Notes: generated by a model not told the origin, from the letters alone. 64,000 bases of DNA from Coptis chinensis (GCA_015680905.1 CM027381.1:17957501-18021500); one strand, 5' to 3'. Shown: positions 10,574 through 22,480, counted from the first letter of the stretch. Numbers and translations are program-made.

Positions 10574-10618
10574 GAGTATAGAGCCACCACCAAAGAGATT
10601 TGTGGTGGAGCTATACTC
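10574..10618 (+). repeat. Hairpin in the B LTR
   Basis: Arms GAGTATAGAGCCACCACC and GGTGGAGCTATACTC can pair over most of their length around an AT-rich loop. The same structure is in the 3' LTR (35046-35090). It lies downstream of the TATA box, so it would be in the transcript. Confidence 0.65.
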
Positions 10619-10986
10619 TCATGCTAGTGAAACCTCGATCTGAGAGGACTTGGTCTTCACTAGGGATTAATACAAGTGATTCGATACTAACTAATAGTCA
10701 ATTGAATCGCGTGGGATTAAACCCTTTCTAATACCTTTATTCATCATCTAAATTCACCGTTTTTACTTCATATCTACTATTTTGACTCTCATTAATAAAG
10801 CATACTTCTAATCTAGACTCTCATCCACGTAGTGTACAACTAGAGATTGGCGTACACGACTACTCTCCTCTTTATCATATGATTTTGATGAGTTTTATCT
10901 ACTATTTTTTCCTCATATATCTAATGTTCCTCCCTTCTTATTACTATTTTGATGATAAATAATAAAAAAGATTAAATTATTATCAA

Positions 10987-11004
10987 TGGCATCTCTTGCC
11001 ATCT
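10987..11004 (+). promoter_or_regulatory. Primer-binding-site-like sequence of B
   Basis: TGGCATCTCTTGCCATCT follows the LTR after one base. It starts with the obligatory TGG. It resembles a decayed form of the Asp-tRNA primer site common in Athila elements, but its last bases match the site in element A better than that consensus. Confidence 0.6.
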
Positions 11005-11194
11005 AGTTAGTTTACATTACATGTATTTAGTTTAGAAAACATTATTTTCACTATTCACAAAACATACACTAAAACACTATTCGTAGTTTTTTTGAATTTT
11101 TCTGCTACTGTTTGAGAGCATACAAGTTCCTCAGCCAACTCCCTGCCCTCCCGTGACCTGACCCTAAAAATTTGAAATTGTAGTTTTCATACAT

Positions 11195-11300
11195 GAGCGC
11201 GCATGCGCCCTAAAATTGCCTACACTGAGCGTGACCCGCCTTTGACATATCAAGCGCGGCCCATGCCCAAATTACCTTGTTGCTAAGTGCGCATGCACCC
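11195..11300 (+). repeat. GC-rich leader repeats before B gag
   Basis: Four degenerate units, each near GAGCGCGACCCGCGCC, start at about 11195, 11226, 11251 and 11285. The same motif precedes the env-like ORFs of B and both ORF groups of A. It stands out against the AT-rich surroundings. Confidence 0.7.
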
Positions 11301-11907
11301 TAGGTTAAATACAGTAACTTAATTTTTTTTATATTATTTCCAAAATTATCTCAAGAGTACAATACAGTACTCGTATGCTAAATATTACAAAATTTCAAAA
11401 ATTATTTTTCTTCATTCTAAACGGTGTCTAGAAAACTGACAGAATTTGGGGTTCTCTAATTAAGGAACGTGCACGCACGGATAACCTCCCTCAAATTCCT
11501 AAGTGACCTGGCCATTGATTTGATTCAAAAATACAAAAAAAATTAATTAATCGTAGTTAATTAGTAAACCCACCCACTACCAAGCTCGTTTCAAAGGCCT
11601 AACATCAAGACCCAACACGAAGCCCATAGTAAAAAGCCTTTTCCTAAAAATTTAAAAATTATTAAGGTTAATCTTTTTACAGGACTTCACAATCCACACC
11701 GTGTACCAGAACCAGTACTCGTATAATTGTTCAAGTAACGTAGACGTGTTTCAAGGCTGTTGAAGATGCTATTTATACGCGTAGCAAGGACGCTCCAGGT
11801 AACACCTTTATACATCATCGAATTACTGTAAGAGGATTATATTTCTAGTACTAATCAGGCTATTTTTGCATGCTCGTTAGGACTTGCCTATTAGACTTAA
11901 AACTTGC

Positions 11908-13260
11908 TTGTGATTAAGATTTGGTATGTATAAACCTGCCATATTAGTTTATCATAGACACAAAAATCAACGCCTATCTAGAAATTTACCAATCACCACA
12001 CACACACCACCTATACCCACCAACACAACATTTGTAGCAATGGGTGAGGAAATAGTAGAGAGATCTCTCTCTGATTTCTATAAAGCTTTAAACGATGGAC
12101 CTGAGTCCTGCATAATTCTTGCAGATACTACGGGAGATTTTAGAATCCCCTCCAATATATTTAATCTGCTACCTGTTTTCTATGGGTTAGACCATGAGAA
12201 GCCTTATCAACACTTACGTAGGATACAACAAGTTCTTACTACATTTCATTATCCTAACGTATGACCTGAACAAATAAAGCTTAGGGTGTTTCCATTCACC
12301 CTAGCTGACAAAGCGGTTGCTTGGCAAACAGCACAAAAGCCGAACTCTGTCGATACATGGGAAAAACTAGTAGAATTATTTATGGAACAATTTTACACGC
12401 CACAGATGACTTATGAGATGCTACAAAATATTCATTTCTTTGGCCAAAAGCCTCAAGAATCCTTTTCTGAGGCTTGGAATCATTTCACTGATCTTCTAGT
12501 AGAATGTCCACATCATAATTTGGGTAAAGACACACTAGTTCATGCCTTCTTTAAAGGCCTATCCCAACATCATAAAGAAACTTTAGATATCATGAATGGA
12601 GGTAATTTCCTAGGTAAAGGAGGCACAAATGCTTATAACTTTCTAGATAATCAATCAAAGAAAAGTAACAAATGAGGAGGTAACGATTACTCCTAGTACA
12701 TTCCTTCTTCCACAGCTAAGGCAGCTAGTATGTTTGAGATTAAACAAGATCTTGAACTTAAAACTTTAATTGAATCACTCACTCGTAAGGTAGATGCCCT
12801 TTTTGTTAAAAAACAAGAAGAGAAACCAACTCCCGTCATGAACATAAACTCTCTTCGCTGTAATTTCTGTTATAGTCTTGAGCATTCCGATTATTATTGT
12901 CCTCTTGCCTATGAACAACAACCACAATCAAAGCTAGAAGATGTTTGTGCTTTTAATTATATACCTAACGTACCTTGGAGACAAAATCCTAATTTTAGTT
13001 GGCGTAGTAATCAACATCAAGGAGCACCTCCAGGTTTTAATAATCAAAACGTTAGGTCCACCAACAACTATAATCAATATCAACAAAGGCAAGGACAAGG
13101 GCAAGGTAACTATAATAATAATAATAGAAGTTTAGTCTCGGTAAATAACAACTATCAAAATCCACCCGTTAATAATCAACGTGAGATAGTCCCTGTTACA
13201 CAACCCGTCGCAACTCAACCTTCCCAAACTGATATATTCAATGCATATATGCAAGCTTAA
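11908..13260 (+). pseudogene. Element B gag (broken)
   Basis: Gag would form the nucleocapsid particle. The canonical start seen in A and C (ATGAGATTAAG) is here TTGTGATTAAG, so the start is lost. After that come SDFYKALNDGPESCIILADT and FRIPSNIFNLLPVFYGLDHE, a TGA at about 12262, then RVFPFTLADKAVAWQ and PQESFSEAWNHFTDLLVECP, a TGA at 12673, then a CCHC zinc knuckle (C-NF-C-YSLE-H-SDYY-C) near 12860-12900 and an Asn/Gln-rich tail. The zinc knuckle is intact; the frame is not. Neighbours follow the usual Athila order. Confidence 0.85.
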
Positions 13261-14597
13261 TAATAGATATTACTAGCAATCCAACAATTAGCCCAAGAAA
13301 AACCATAACAAAAAGGTGTGTTTCTAGGTCAACCTGTACCTAATCCAAAATGAACAAATACAACCTCTAGTAATGACAATATATTACAAGGAGAACTAAA
13401 GGCCGTAACTACTCTCCGTTCAGGGAAAATAGTTGACAACAAAGTCATAATGCCTGAGGATTCCCCACAGCAAGATAAAGAAAACTTACTAGATACCATA
13501 GTTGAAACTGAATATCCTACCACGGTAGAAGTACCAGTTAAACCTCAACCTAAGGGGAAACCGACAATAGTTAAAGAAAAGGGCAATACTCATATTGACC
13601 CGTATGCTAAATATAGAGAAAAATCACCATTTCCCCAGAGACTAGCTATGCTAAAGAAGGATAATAATTTTGACGAGATTAGGGAAGTTTTTTAAAATTT
13701 AACTATAAACCTACCTTTCCTCTGAGCCATAAAATATTCTCCAACACACGCTAAGTTTCTTAAAGATTTATGCACCACAAAGAGGAAAACAAACATACCT
13801 AAAGAAGCCTTCTTAACCGAATAATTTTCCTCTTTATCTGAGCACAACAGAATCGTTAAGTACAAGGACCCTAGTCGTCCTACTGTATAATGCACCTTAG
13901 GCGATACTCTCACAATAACTGCTCTTCTAGATCTATGGGCGAGTGTTAACTTACTCCCATTTTACCTTTATAAACAACTAGGTATACACGTTCTAAAATA
14001 GACTAAAATGACTTTACAGTTAGCTGATCATTCGATTATGTATCCTAAGGGCGTAGTTGAAAATATTCTTATTAAAGTACAAAACTTCTATTATCAGCCG
14101 ATTTTGCCATTCTAGACATAGAAGTCGCCCATGACTCTGTTCCTATCATCTTAGGGTGTCCTTTCTTGGCAACTGCCAATGCCCTCATTAATTACCGTGA
14201 TGGTTCGATGTCCATTTCTTTTGGAAATCTTGTTGTTGAGGTAAATATTTTTAAAATGATGTAACGGACACTAGACACGGCTATAGATGGTGAAATTAGC
14301 ATGATAGAGAGCCTCACTCAAGATTATTTTAACAAAACTTTTCCAGATAATTAGATGCACCAATTTCTTTCTTTTGGCAGTACTGAGGATTCTTAAATCT
14401 AAGAAGTACATGACCTCTTAGAATCTACTCCTATCCATGATCTAACTCCTGAGTTTGAAGAACTAATTCCTGAACAAATCTGCATTTTAGAGGAGGAAAA
14501 CCCTCCTGAATCCCTCATTCCCACTCTTCCCACCCCTGAGCTTAAACCTCTTCCCTCTGAGTTAAAATACATTCATCTTGATCCAGATGGCCCTTAT
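13261..14597 (+). pseudogene. Element B gag C-terminus, protease and RT linker (heavily decayed)
   Basis: Recognisable blocks: PYAKYREKSPFPQRLAMLKK near 13600, KRKTNIPKEAFLTE near 13790, and the protease motif near 13920, where the catalytic-loop Gly is now Trp (DLWASVNLLP). Numerous stops and at least one frameshift near 14095 follow. It aligns throughout with 19411-20800 of element A. Confidence 0.8.
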
Positions 14598-15807
14598 TTG
14601 ATTATTATATCATCTCAGTTATCTGCTATTGAAGAGGCAAATTTGATTAGGGTTATTCGTGAACATCGATTTGCGATTGGTTGGTCTTTAGATGACATTA
14701 AGGGTATTGACCCTAGCGTATGCAAACATCGCATACATTTGGAGGATAATGCGAAAACCTCCCGTGAGCCACAACGTTGTTTGAACCCTACCATGAAAGA
14801 GGTAGTTAGAGTGGAAGTTTTGAGATTACTTGATGCTGGCATTATATACCCCATTTTAGATAGTGAATGGGTGAGCCTAGTTCATGTAGTCCTTAAGAAA
14901 TTTAGTGTTACAGTCATTCGTAATGCCGATGGAGAGTTAGTTTCCACCCGAATTCCTATAACGTGGCGGATTTGTATTGATTATAGGAAGCTTAATGCTA
15001 TGACATGTAAGGATCACTTTCTTTTACCCTTTGTCGACCAAATGCTTGAACGCACAGTCGGCCATATAGTTTTAGGTCATATTGTTTCTAAAAATGGAAT
15101 AGAAGTGGATAAAGGTAAAATTGATAAGATAACTTCTTTGCCTATACCACGGACTGTCCGTGTCATTAGAGCCTTTCTAGGCTATGCAGCTTTCTACAGA
15201 CATTTCATAAAAGATTTTTCAAAAATAGCTAACCCGTTAACACAACTGCTATTAAAAGATGCCATTTTTTATTTTAATCATGACTGCAAACAGGCTTTTG
15301 AAACATTGAAAGCCGCTTTAACCTCTACACCTATCATACAACCACCAGATTGGTCTAAACCTTTTCAACTTATGTGTGATGCTACTGATTATGTTGGTGC
15401 TGCTGTGCTAGGACAGAAGTTAGATAATAAGTTTATTGTAATTTTTTATGCTAGTAAAACCTTAAATGATGCTCAATGTAATTACACTACTACTTAAACA
15501 GAATTTCTAGCCATTGTCTATGCCTTAGATAAGTTCCATCCCTACTTAGTTGGTTCCACGACCATCGTCTATACAGACTATGCCGCGCTTAGATACCTTC
15601 TCTCGAAGAAGGATGCTGAGCAGAGATTGATCCATTGGATTCTTCTCCAAACTGAATTTACCTTAGAAATTAAGGATAAAAAAAAGAGCTGAAAATGTAG
15701 TTGCAGATCACTTATCTAGGTTAGCTAATGAGGATTACAGGAATTCCGAATCGATATCTAACTCTTTTTCGAATGAGCATCTTTATTCAATTTTTTCTGC
15801 ACCTTGG
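14598..15807 (+). pseudogene. Element B reverse transcriptase and RNase H, RT palm deleted
   Basis: The N-terminal RT block reads AIGWSLDDIKGIDPS and RIHLEDNAKTSREPQR. It continues to MLERTVGH and then jumps directly to IVLGHIVSKNGIEVDKGK at about 15063-15078. Compared with A, roughly 120 residues are missing, including the whole palm with the FMDD-type catalytic motif. The thumb/connection (GYAAFYRHFIKDFSKIA) and RNase H start (MCDATDYVGAAVLGQ) follow. A stop at 15495 precedes the rest of RNase H ([18 protein letters not shown]). The frame reaches the insertion point of element A at 15808. Confidence 0.88.
15803..15807. repeat. Target-site duplication of element A (left)
   Basis: CTTGG before the TG of A's 5' LTR. 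The right copy at 27058-27062 is CTTCG, one substitution different. Confidence 0.8.
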
Positions 15808-17293
15808 TGATAAGAGCCCAAAACTGTAGTTTAAACCCCCTAACAATAATACTTTTAGACCAATTATGTGAGTAATAAATAAGAGTTAATGCTGATTACG
15901 TGTTTTTATGTATTTCAGGAATTGGAGTCAATTATGTGTAGAAATGTGTCACTTTGGTGAGATAAAGGAGCAAGGGTTAGTTGCTAAGAAGTTCTGTGAT
16001 TAAAAGCTAAGATTCAAGGAGAAAAAACCTTTTTAAAGCCCGGTCAAAGCTGAAAAGTTAAAGTCAACGTGGGCAGAAACAACACACAAAAGTTAACAGA
16101 ACTTCTGAAGGCTGTATCTTTGGACTCAGACCTCGGAATTGGACTTAACTTATGTCAAAATGACCGGATCGGAAAGAGCTTTCTAATGGTCTAAATTTTG
16201 ACCCAATCAGAGGAGCAGAAGTGGACAAAACGTTTGTTAAAGCAAAATATAGCTGAAAAGGCTTCTATGGACTGAAGAAATTGGGTTTTGGGTTAGATTT
16301 TCTGGCCCAAAACATGGCTCCTCAGTCCATGCACGAAAATGTGGATCTTGGCTCCTCCTTTTCAACACAGAAGACTTAACTCTTAAGCAAGTAGAAAATT
16401 AGGTAGCCATTAAAGTATAGTTTTTAGATCTAGATTTAGCCTCCATTAATTAATTAGTTTTACTATCTTGTTTTAAATTCAGTTATTGAATTATTGTTAT
16501 TGCTATTCATTAGATCAATAAAGTTAATTAGTTCTTCATAATCTAGTTTCATTTTCATTAAATCATTGTAGTTTCAATTCATAGATTTAGTTATTTATCA
16601 TTATTAGTTCAATTAAATCTTGCATGATTAGATAAAGATCGTAAATTTATCATCTTTATATTATGTCTTGTTTAATTTCAATGAGAAATGAAAGTTTGAT
16701 GAATCAAGGCTAAACCTCCATTAGAGGGGTTTGATGAAGCCTTGATGAAAACTTGATTGTGTAGTGTAGAAATAGTTGTAATAGTCTATTCCGCTCTAGA
16801 AGGTAGTTGATTCGCCATGAGAATGGGTTGAACTTCCTCACATGCTAGTTATTAGTTGGTAGAGATTGCCATGAATGATTAGGGATTAGAACGACCAATT
16901 CTTATCGTAAGAACGTAAGAATTGGATTACAACAATCTATGCTAGTTTATTAAGTTGGATTCAAGGTGGATTCAATCCCCCCTAATTCTTTATCTAGATT
17001 CAAACCTTAGTATTTCCGTCATTTTGTTATTCGTATCTTATTTAGTATTTGAATTGACATCGTAGTATAATTCTCACATTACTCTCATTAACTTTGGATA
17101 GACCGATAACCTTAGAAAACACCAATACTAAAGAACTAGGAGTGGAACAAATCTTTTAGTCCAAGTCTATTTCGATAGCATTCGAGAGTAGAAAAACTTT
17201 GATAAACATCACACGTAAAGTTTAGTTTTAGTTTTATTTGCGTTTAAGTTTCATCATTTATTCATGAGTAAAACTATCGTTTTACTTTTATCA
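15808..17293 (+). repeat. 5' LTR of element A (1486 bp)
   Basis: Starts TGATAAGAGCCCAAAACTG and ends ACTTTTATCA. It pairs with 25568-27057 and is related to the solo LTR at 48980. The TATA box present in the solo LTR is not evident at the corresponding place here. Confidence 0.94.
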
Positions 17294-17295
17294 AA

Positions 17296-17313
17296 TGGCG
17301 TCACTGCCATCTT
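17296..17313 (+). promoter_or_regulatory. Primer-binding-site-like sequence of A
   Basis: TGGCGTCACTGCCATCTT lies two bases after the LTR. The first 13 bases differ at three positions from the Asp-tRNA primer site known in Athila elements; the rest differs more but matches B's site (TGCCATCT). Confidence 0.6.
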
Positions 17314-17441
17314 AGTTCCCGTTAGTATTATTTTCTTTAGTATTGTTAGTCTTCCAAAGTCCCATAACCCACCCGCCCTTGTTTGATTCTAACTGTGGTT
17401 GTTTGTTTAAGAACTGAATTTTTCCTCGCAGGAATACACAG

Positions 17442-17720
17442 AGCGCGACCCGCGCCCTACTAAGGCAAAACTCGGGCGGCCCCCGCGCTTAAGCGCCTGG
17501 AACTTGAGTTTTACCTGAGCGTGACCCGCGCCTTACAAAGGCAAAACCTCGAGCGCCCCCTATGCTCAAGCACTTGGAACTTGAGTTTTACCTGAGCGCG
17601 ACCGCACCTTGCCAAAGCAAAACTTGAGTGCCTCCTGCGCTGAAGCGCCTGGAGCTCGAGTTGGACCTGAGCGCGACCCACGCCTTACCTGGGCTGATTC
17701 TGAGCGCACCCTGCGCCCTC
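17442..17720 (+). repeat. Tandem GC-rich leader repeats before A gag
   Basis: Units starting GAGCGCGACCCGCGCC occur at about 17442, 17517, 17594 and 17669, giving a period of 75-77 bases, with a last partial unit near 17702. Each full unit also contains a second motif, GCGCTTAAGCGC or a variant (a perfect palindrome in unit 1), and the phrase CTGGAACTTGAGTTTTACCT. The base composition is sharply different from the rest of the element. Confidence 0.85.
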
Positions 17721-17961
17721 TACTCTAAACCGCCCGATTTCCACAGGTTAGTTCAAACTTCCTTTTCTTCAAGTTATTTAGTGTTCTAACTCGTTATACA
17801 CACTGAGCACGTGTATACAAAATGCTATTCATAAGCGAAGCAAGGAGGCATTTAGGTACTTCTTTCTTCCACACCTCGCATCTCCTGTTAGAAGTTTATA
17901 CTAGCATATCAGGATTGTTTTGAGTGTTGTCGTGTTTAGTTAAGATTGGTCTTAGCCTTGC

Positions 17962-19410
17962 ATGAGATTAAGGTCAGGCAGAAGAAAAACGCCTAACGTA
18001 ATAAACCGGCAACGTCAACAAACACGCCTTTCTAGTATACCACTCACTACACCTCTAGCTAATATATCACATACTCTACCTAAAATAATGGCTGAAGAAA
18101 GAGAGTCTCCTCTCTCTGACTTTTACAAAGCCTTGAACGATAGCCTAAAATCTTGCATCGTTCTATCAGACCCAGTGGGGGATTTCCGAATCCCCCAAAA
18201 TATATTTAATTTGTTACCCGTTTTGCATGGGTTAGACCATGAAAAACCTTATCAGTACATACGTAGGATTGACCAAGTCCTTACTACATTCCACCATCCT
18301 ACGGTTGGTGTAGAACAAATTAAACTGAGGGTGTTTCCTTTCACTTTAGCCGATAAGGCGACGTCTTGGTTAACTGCCCAAGCGCCTAATTTTGTGGACT
18401 CGTGGGCCAAACTTGTTCAACTATTTATGGAACATTTTTACCCACCACTGAAGACCGATGAAATGCTTTCCAAGATTAATTTCTTTCGACAGAATCCTCA
18501 TGAATCTTTTTCAGAGGCTTGGAATCGTTTCACCGATCTTCTTATAGAATGTCCACACCATAACCTTGTGAAAGACACGTTAGTTCGTGCCTTTTTCAAG
18601 GGGTTGTTACACCACCACAAAGAGGTGCTTGACATAATGAATGGGGGTAGTTTCCTCAATAAAGGAGCCTCAGAGGCTTATAAATTTTTAGAAGATCAAA
18701 CAAAGTGTATTAATAAGTGGGGGTAGTGGCGATATCTCCCATTTTGCTAGTTCTTCTACAACAGTTAAGGCCGCCGGTATGTTTGAGATGAAACCCGATC
18801 CTGAACTTAAAAATTTAATCGAATCTCTCACTAAAAAGGTAGAGGCTATTTCTGTTCAACAAAAGCCTAGTCCCGTCAAGAATGTCAACACCAATCCATG
18901 TAATTTCTGTTTGAGTCCAGAGCATCCCGACTCCTATTGTCTTCTCGCTTATGAACAACAAACATCACAACAAGATAACGTTTGCTCAATAAATAATTAT
19001 CCTATTCCTAACGCCCCTTGGAGACAACATCCCAACTTCAGTTGGAGAAATAATCAACAATAACACCTCCAGGGTATAATAATCAAAATGTTAGGCCAGC
19101 AAACAATTACAATCCACCCATTAATTATAACAACCAAGCACCACCACGTCAAGGACAAGGTCAGGGTAATTATAATAATTATAACAACCAAGCTCAACCA
19201 CGACAAGGACAAGGTCAAGCACAAGGTCTGGGTAATTATAATAATTATAACAATAATAATTATAATGCTAATAGAGGTATCGTTCTGGTAAATAATAACT
19301 ATCAAAATCTACCCATTAATAATCAACGTGACATGGTTCCTGTCATACAACCTATAGCTAACACTCCTCCACAACCGGATCGTTTTGACGCATTTATACA
19401 AACCCAATAA
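17962..19410 (+). pseudogene. Element A gag
   Basis: Starts MRLRSGRRKTPN at 17962, the start shared with element C. Recognisable blocks are LSDFYKALNDSLKSCIVLSD, FRIPQNIFNLLPVLHGLDHE, RVFPFTLADKATSWLTAQ and PHESFSEAWNRFTDLLIECP, ending in a stop at 18724-18726. A frameshift there leads to the next segment (18779 on), with an intact CCHC knuckle (C-NF-C-LSPE-H-PDSY-C) near 18897-18940. A stop at about 19061, with a second shift, is followed by a tail of repeated NYNNYNNQ and RQGQGQ blocks, then a stop at 19408. Only these few lesions separate it from an open frame. Confidence 0.9.
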
Positions 19411-20337
19411 CAGATTTTACAAGCTATCCAAGTTTCCTTACAACAAATAGCACAAGAGAAGGCACAACCCAAAGGTGTGTTTCTAGGTCAAGCGATACCT
19501 AATCCTAAAACAACAAACACAGCCTTTGAGGTAAACGGTAATACTAGTACGGACAATGAAAACGTAGGTAAGCTAAATGCTATCACCACTTTCCGTTCTG
19601 GCAGAGTGGTTGATAACAACGTAACTATGACTATAGTTACCCCACCAGTGGTCCCTACACCAGCTATTGTACTAGATACTGACGTAGAAACTGAAGATCC
19701 TACACCTATAGAGGTACTAGTTAAACCATAACCTAAGAAACAGAAAGCCAAGGTTAGACATCCAGTTGATCCATACGCTAAATATAGAGAGAAACCACCG
19801 TTTCCCCAGAGATTAGCTATGTTGAACAAGGATACAAATTACGATGTGATTAGGGAAGTTTTCAAAAATCTAACAATAAACCTTCCTTTTCTTGAAGCAA
19901 TTAAAAAGTTACCTCACCACGCTAAGTTTCTTAAAGAGTTGTGCACTACTAGGCGTAAGACAAACATTCCTAAAGATGCCTTCCTAACTGAACAATTTCC
20001 AACTTTATCAGAACATAATAGAATCGTTAAGTACAAGGACCCTGGTCGTCCTACTGTACAATGCACCTTAGGAGATTCCCACACGAACACCGCTTTATTA
20101 GACCTGGGGGCGAATGTTAACTTACTCCCGTATTATCTATACAAACAAATAGGTCTACATGAGATGCAACCTACTAAAATGACATTGCAATTAGCAGATC
20201 TGTCTATTAAGTATCCTAAGGGGGTGGTTGAAAACATGCTTGTTAAGGTTTAGGATTTGTACTATCCTGCTAATTTTGTTATTCTCGATACAGAAGTCGC
20301 TAATGACTTTGTTCCGATCATTTAAGGGCGTCCTTTC
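19411..20337 (+). pseudogene. Element A gag C-terminus and aspartic protease
   Basis: Carries GVFLGQAIPNPKTTNTAFEV, a TAA at about 19729, then PYAKYREKPPFPQRLAML, RKTNIPKDAFLTEQ, the protease motif LLDLGANVNLLPYYLYKQIG near 20096-20160 and KYPKGVVENMLVKV. A TAG follows at 20251. The conserved flap region then continues in frame to a second stop near 20322, just before GRPFLATANA. Confidence 0.87.
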
Positions 20338-22320
20338 TTGGCTACTGCCAACGCGCTCATAAACTGCCACGATGGTTCGATGTCCTTGTCTTTTGGCCAT
20401 CTTTCTGTTGAGGTAAATGTTTTTAAAATGATGAAACAATTACCAGATTCGTCTGTAGATGGGGAGGTTAGCATGATCGAGAGCTTAGCTCAAGATTATT
20501 TTAACAACACATTTCCAGAAAACCATATGCATAAATTCCTTTCTTTTGGAAGTTCAGATTTCGTCGATGACTCCTACTCAGAGGAAGTCAACACCATCTT
20601 TGAGTCTACACCAATCATCGACCCTCCTATTGCTCCATCTACTGAGTTTGAAGACCTGCTACCTAAGCAAATATTCATTACTCAAGATGAGGACCCTCCA
20701 GAAGCATTTATCGACATTCCCACCACCCCGGTGCTTAAACCTCTTTTGTCCGAGTTAAAATATATTCAACTTGATCCGGATGGTAGTCACCCGGTAATAA
20801 TATCTTCTTTATTATCTAAGGATGAAGAGGTGCATTTGATTAGGGTGATTAGGGAACATCGTTCTGCGATTGGTTGGTCTCTAGCCGACATTAAGGGAAT
20901 TGACCCTAATATTTGCACTCATCGCATCCATTTGGAGGATAACGCAAAGATTTCTTGTGAACCTCAGCGTCTCTTGAACCTTGCCATGAAAGAGGTGGTC
21001 AGGGAAGAAGTCTTACGGTTACTCAATGCTGGCATCATATACCCAATCTCTGATAGCAAATGGGTAAGTCCCATTCATGTGGTTCCTAAGAAATCAGGGA
21101 TTACCATGGTACGTAATGCCAAGGGTGAATATGTTGTAACACATGGTCTTATGAAATGGAGAATCTATATCAATTACAGACGTTTAAATGCCATGACACG
21201 AAAGGATCATTTTCCTTTGCCCTTTATAGATCAGTTGCTAGAACGTTTAGCTGGTCATGATTTTTACTATTTTTTGGATGGATACTCTGGCTATTTTCAA
21301 ATTATTATTGATATTGATGACCAAGAAAAGACTACCTTCACATGTTCTTTTAGAACATACGCCTATAAACGAATGCCTTTTGGCCTTTGTAATGCTCCTG
21401 GTACCTTCCAGCGGTGTATGCTTCATATATTTAGTGACATGGTAGAACGCTTCATGGAAGTGTTCATGGATAATTTTTCTATCTATGAAGACCCTTTCAC
21501 TGACTGCCTGTCTAACATCTCCAAGGTTTTGACACGGTGTGAAGAGAAGAGTCTGGTTTTGAATTGGGAAAAATGTTATTTCATGGTGAAAAAGGGAATA
21601 GTGCTAAGGCACATTGTATCTAGTGATGGCATCGAAGTAGATAAGGCCAAACTAGATAAGATAGCAACTCTACCGATACCATGGATTGTCCGTGATATTA
21701 GAGCCTTTCTAGGCCATGCTGGTTTTTATAGGCGCTTTATCAAAGATTTTTCAAAAATAGCTAGGCCTTTAACCAATTTACTTTTAAAGGATGCCATTTT
21801 TTATTTTCATTTTATCTGTAAACAGGCTTTTGAAACTTTAAAAGCCGCCTTAACCTCTGCACCCATTATACAGCCTCCCGATTGGTCTAAACCTTTCGAA
21901 CTCATGTGTGATGCTAGTTATTATGATGTTGGTGCTGTCTTGGGACAAAAATTAGATAATAAGTCCACTGTTATTTATTATGCTAGTAAAACTCTAAATG
22001 ATGCTCAAAGAAATTATACAACTACTGAAAAAAAATTCTTAGCTGTTGTTTATGCTTTAGATAAGTTTCGTCCTTATTTGGTTGGTTCTAAGACTCTAGT
22101 TTACACGGACCATGCAGCCCTTAGGTACCTTCTCACAAAGAAGGATGCTAAGCAGAGATTAATATGATGGATTCTTCTCCTGCAGGAGTTCACATTATAA
22201 ATAAAGGACAAAAGAGGGGTCGAAAACATTGTTGCCGACCACTTATCTAGACTTAGAAATGATAATGATAGTAATTATGAGTCCATATCGGACTCTTTTC
22301 CTGATGAGCATTTGTATAAA
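20338..22320 (+). pseudogene. Element A reverse transcriptase and RNase H; integrase missing
   Basis: The open frame runs from 20338 to 22167. RT blocks in order: AIGWSLADIKGIDPN, RIHLEDNAKISCEPQR, WVSPIHVVPKKSG, FLDGYSGYFQI (with the first catalytic Asp), FGLCNAPGTFQRCM, and the palm motif, which is VFMDNFS instead of the usual FMDD; the second catalytic Asp is Asn. The thumb is followed by RNase H with MCDASYYDVGAVLGQ, EKKFLAVVYALDKF and VYTDHAALRYLL. After a TGA at 22165 the chain-end block (VADHLSRLRN..., SFPDEHLYKLHF) is still readable to about 22320. The integrase that follows in B is absent. Confidence 0.9.
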
Positions 22321-22343
22321 CTTCATTTTGGAAGCTCACAACC

Positions 22344-22351
22344 TATATAAA
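22344..22351 (+). promoter_or_regulatory. Possible internal TATA box upstream of A env-like ORF
   Basis: TATATAAA, followed about 30 bases later by CA-rich sequence (ACACTCATAACCCACACTAC), looks like a plant core promoter. A TATA-like TTATAAT lies in the comparable position before the first env-like ORF of B (29077-29083). There is no expression evidence. Confidence 0.35.
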
Positions 22352-22480
22352 CTTCCTTCATTCTACACTCATAACCCACACTACATCTCACTTTCATCTC
22401 TCACCTTGCACTCCCAAGTTTCCCCTTTTTCTTTTTCAATTTGGCACTTTAGCTGCATGGAGTGTGCCTGCACCTCAGTT

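Larger units (their letters stand above)
9669..10985 (+). repeat. 5' LTR of element B (1317 bp)
   Basis: Starts TGATAAGCACCTAAAAG, ends TTATTATCA. It pairs with 34140-35452. A TATATAAA box at 10218-10225 is the likely core promoter, and a strong hairpin follows at 10574-10618. Confidence 0.93.

Noticed and set aside
17442..17720. CRISPR-like regular repeats
   Set aside because: Period 75-77 with no unique spacers, in a plant retrotransposon leader; not a CRISPR array.
19054..19305. Ile-rich frames on both strands
   Set aside because: Produced by the AAT/ATT-rich Asn-repeat tail of A gag read out of frame.
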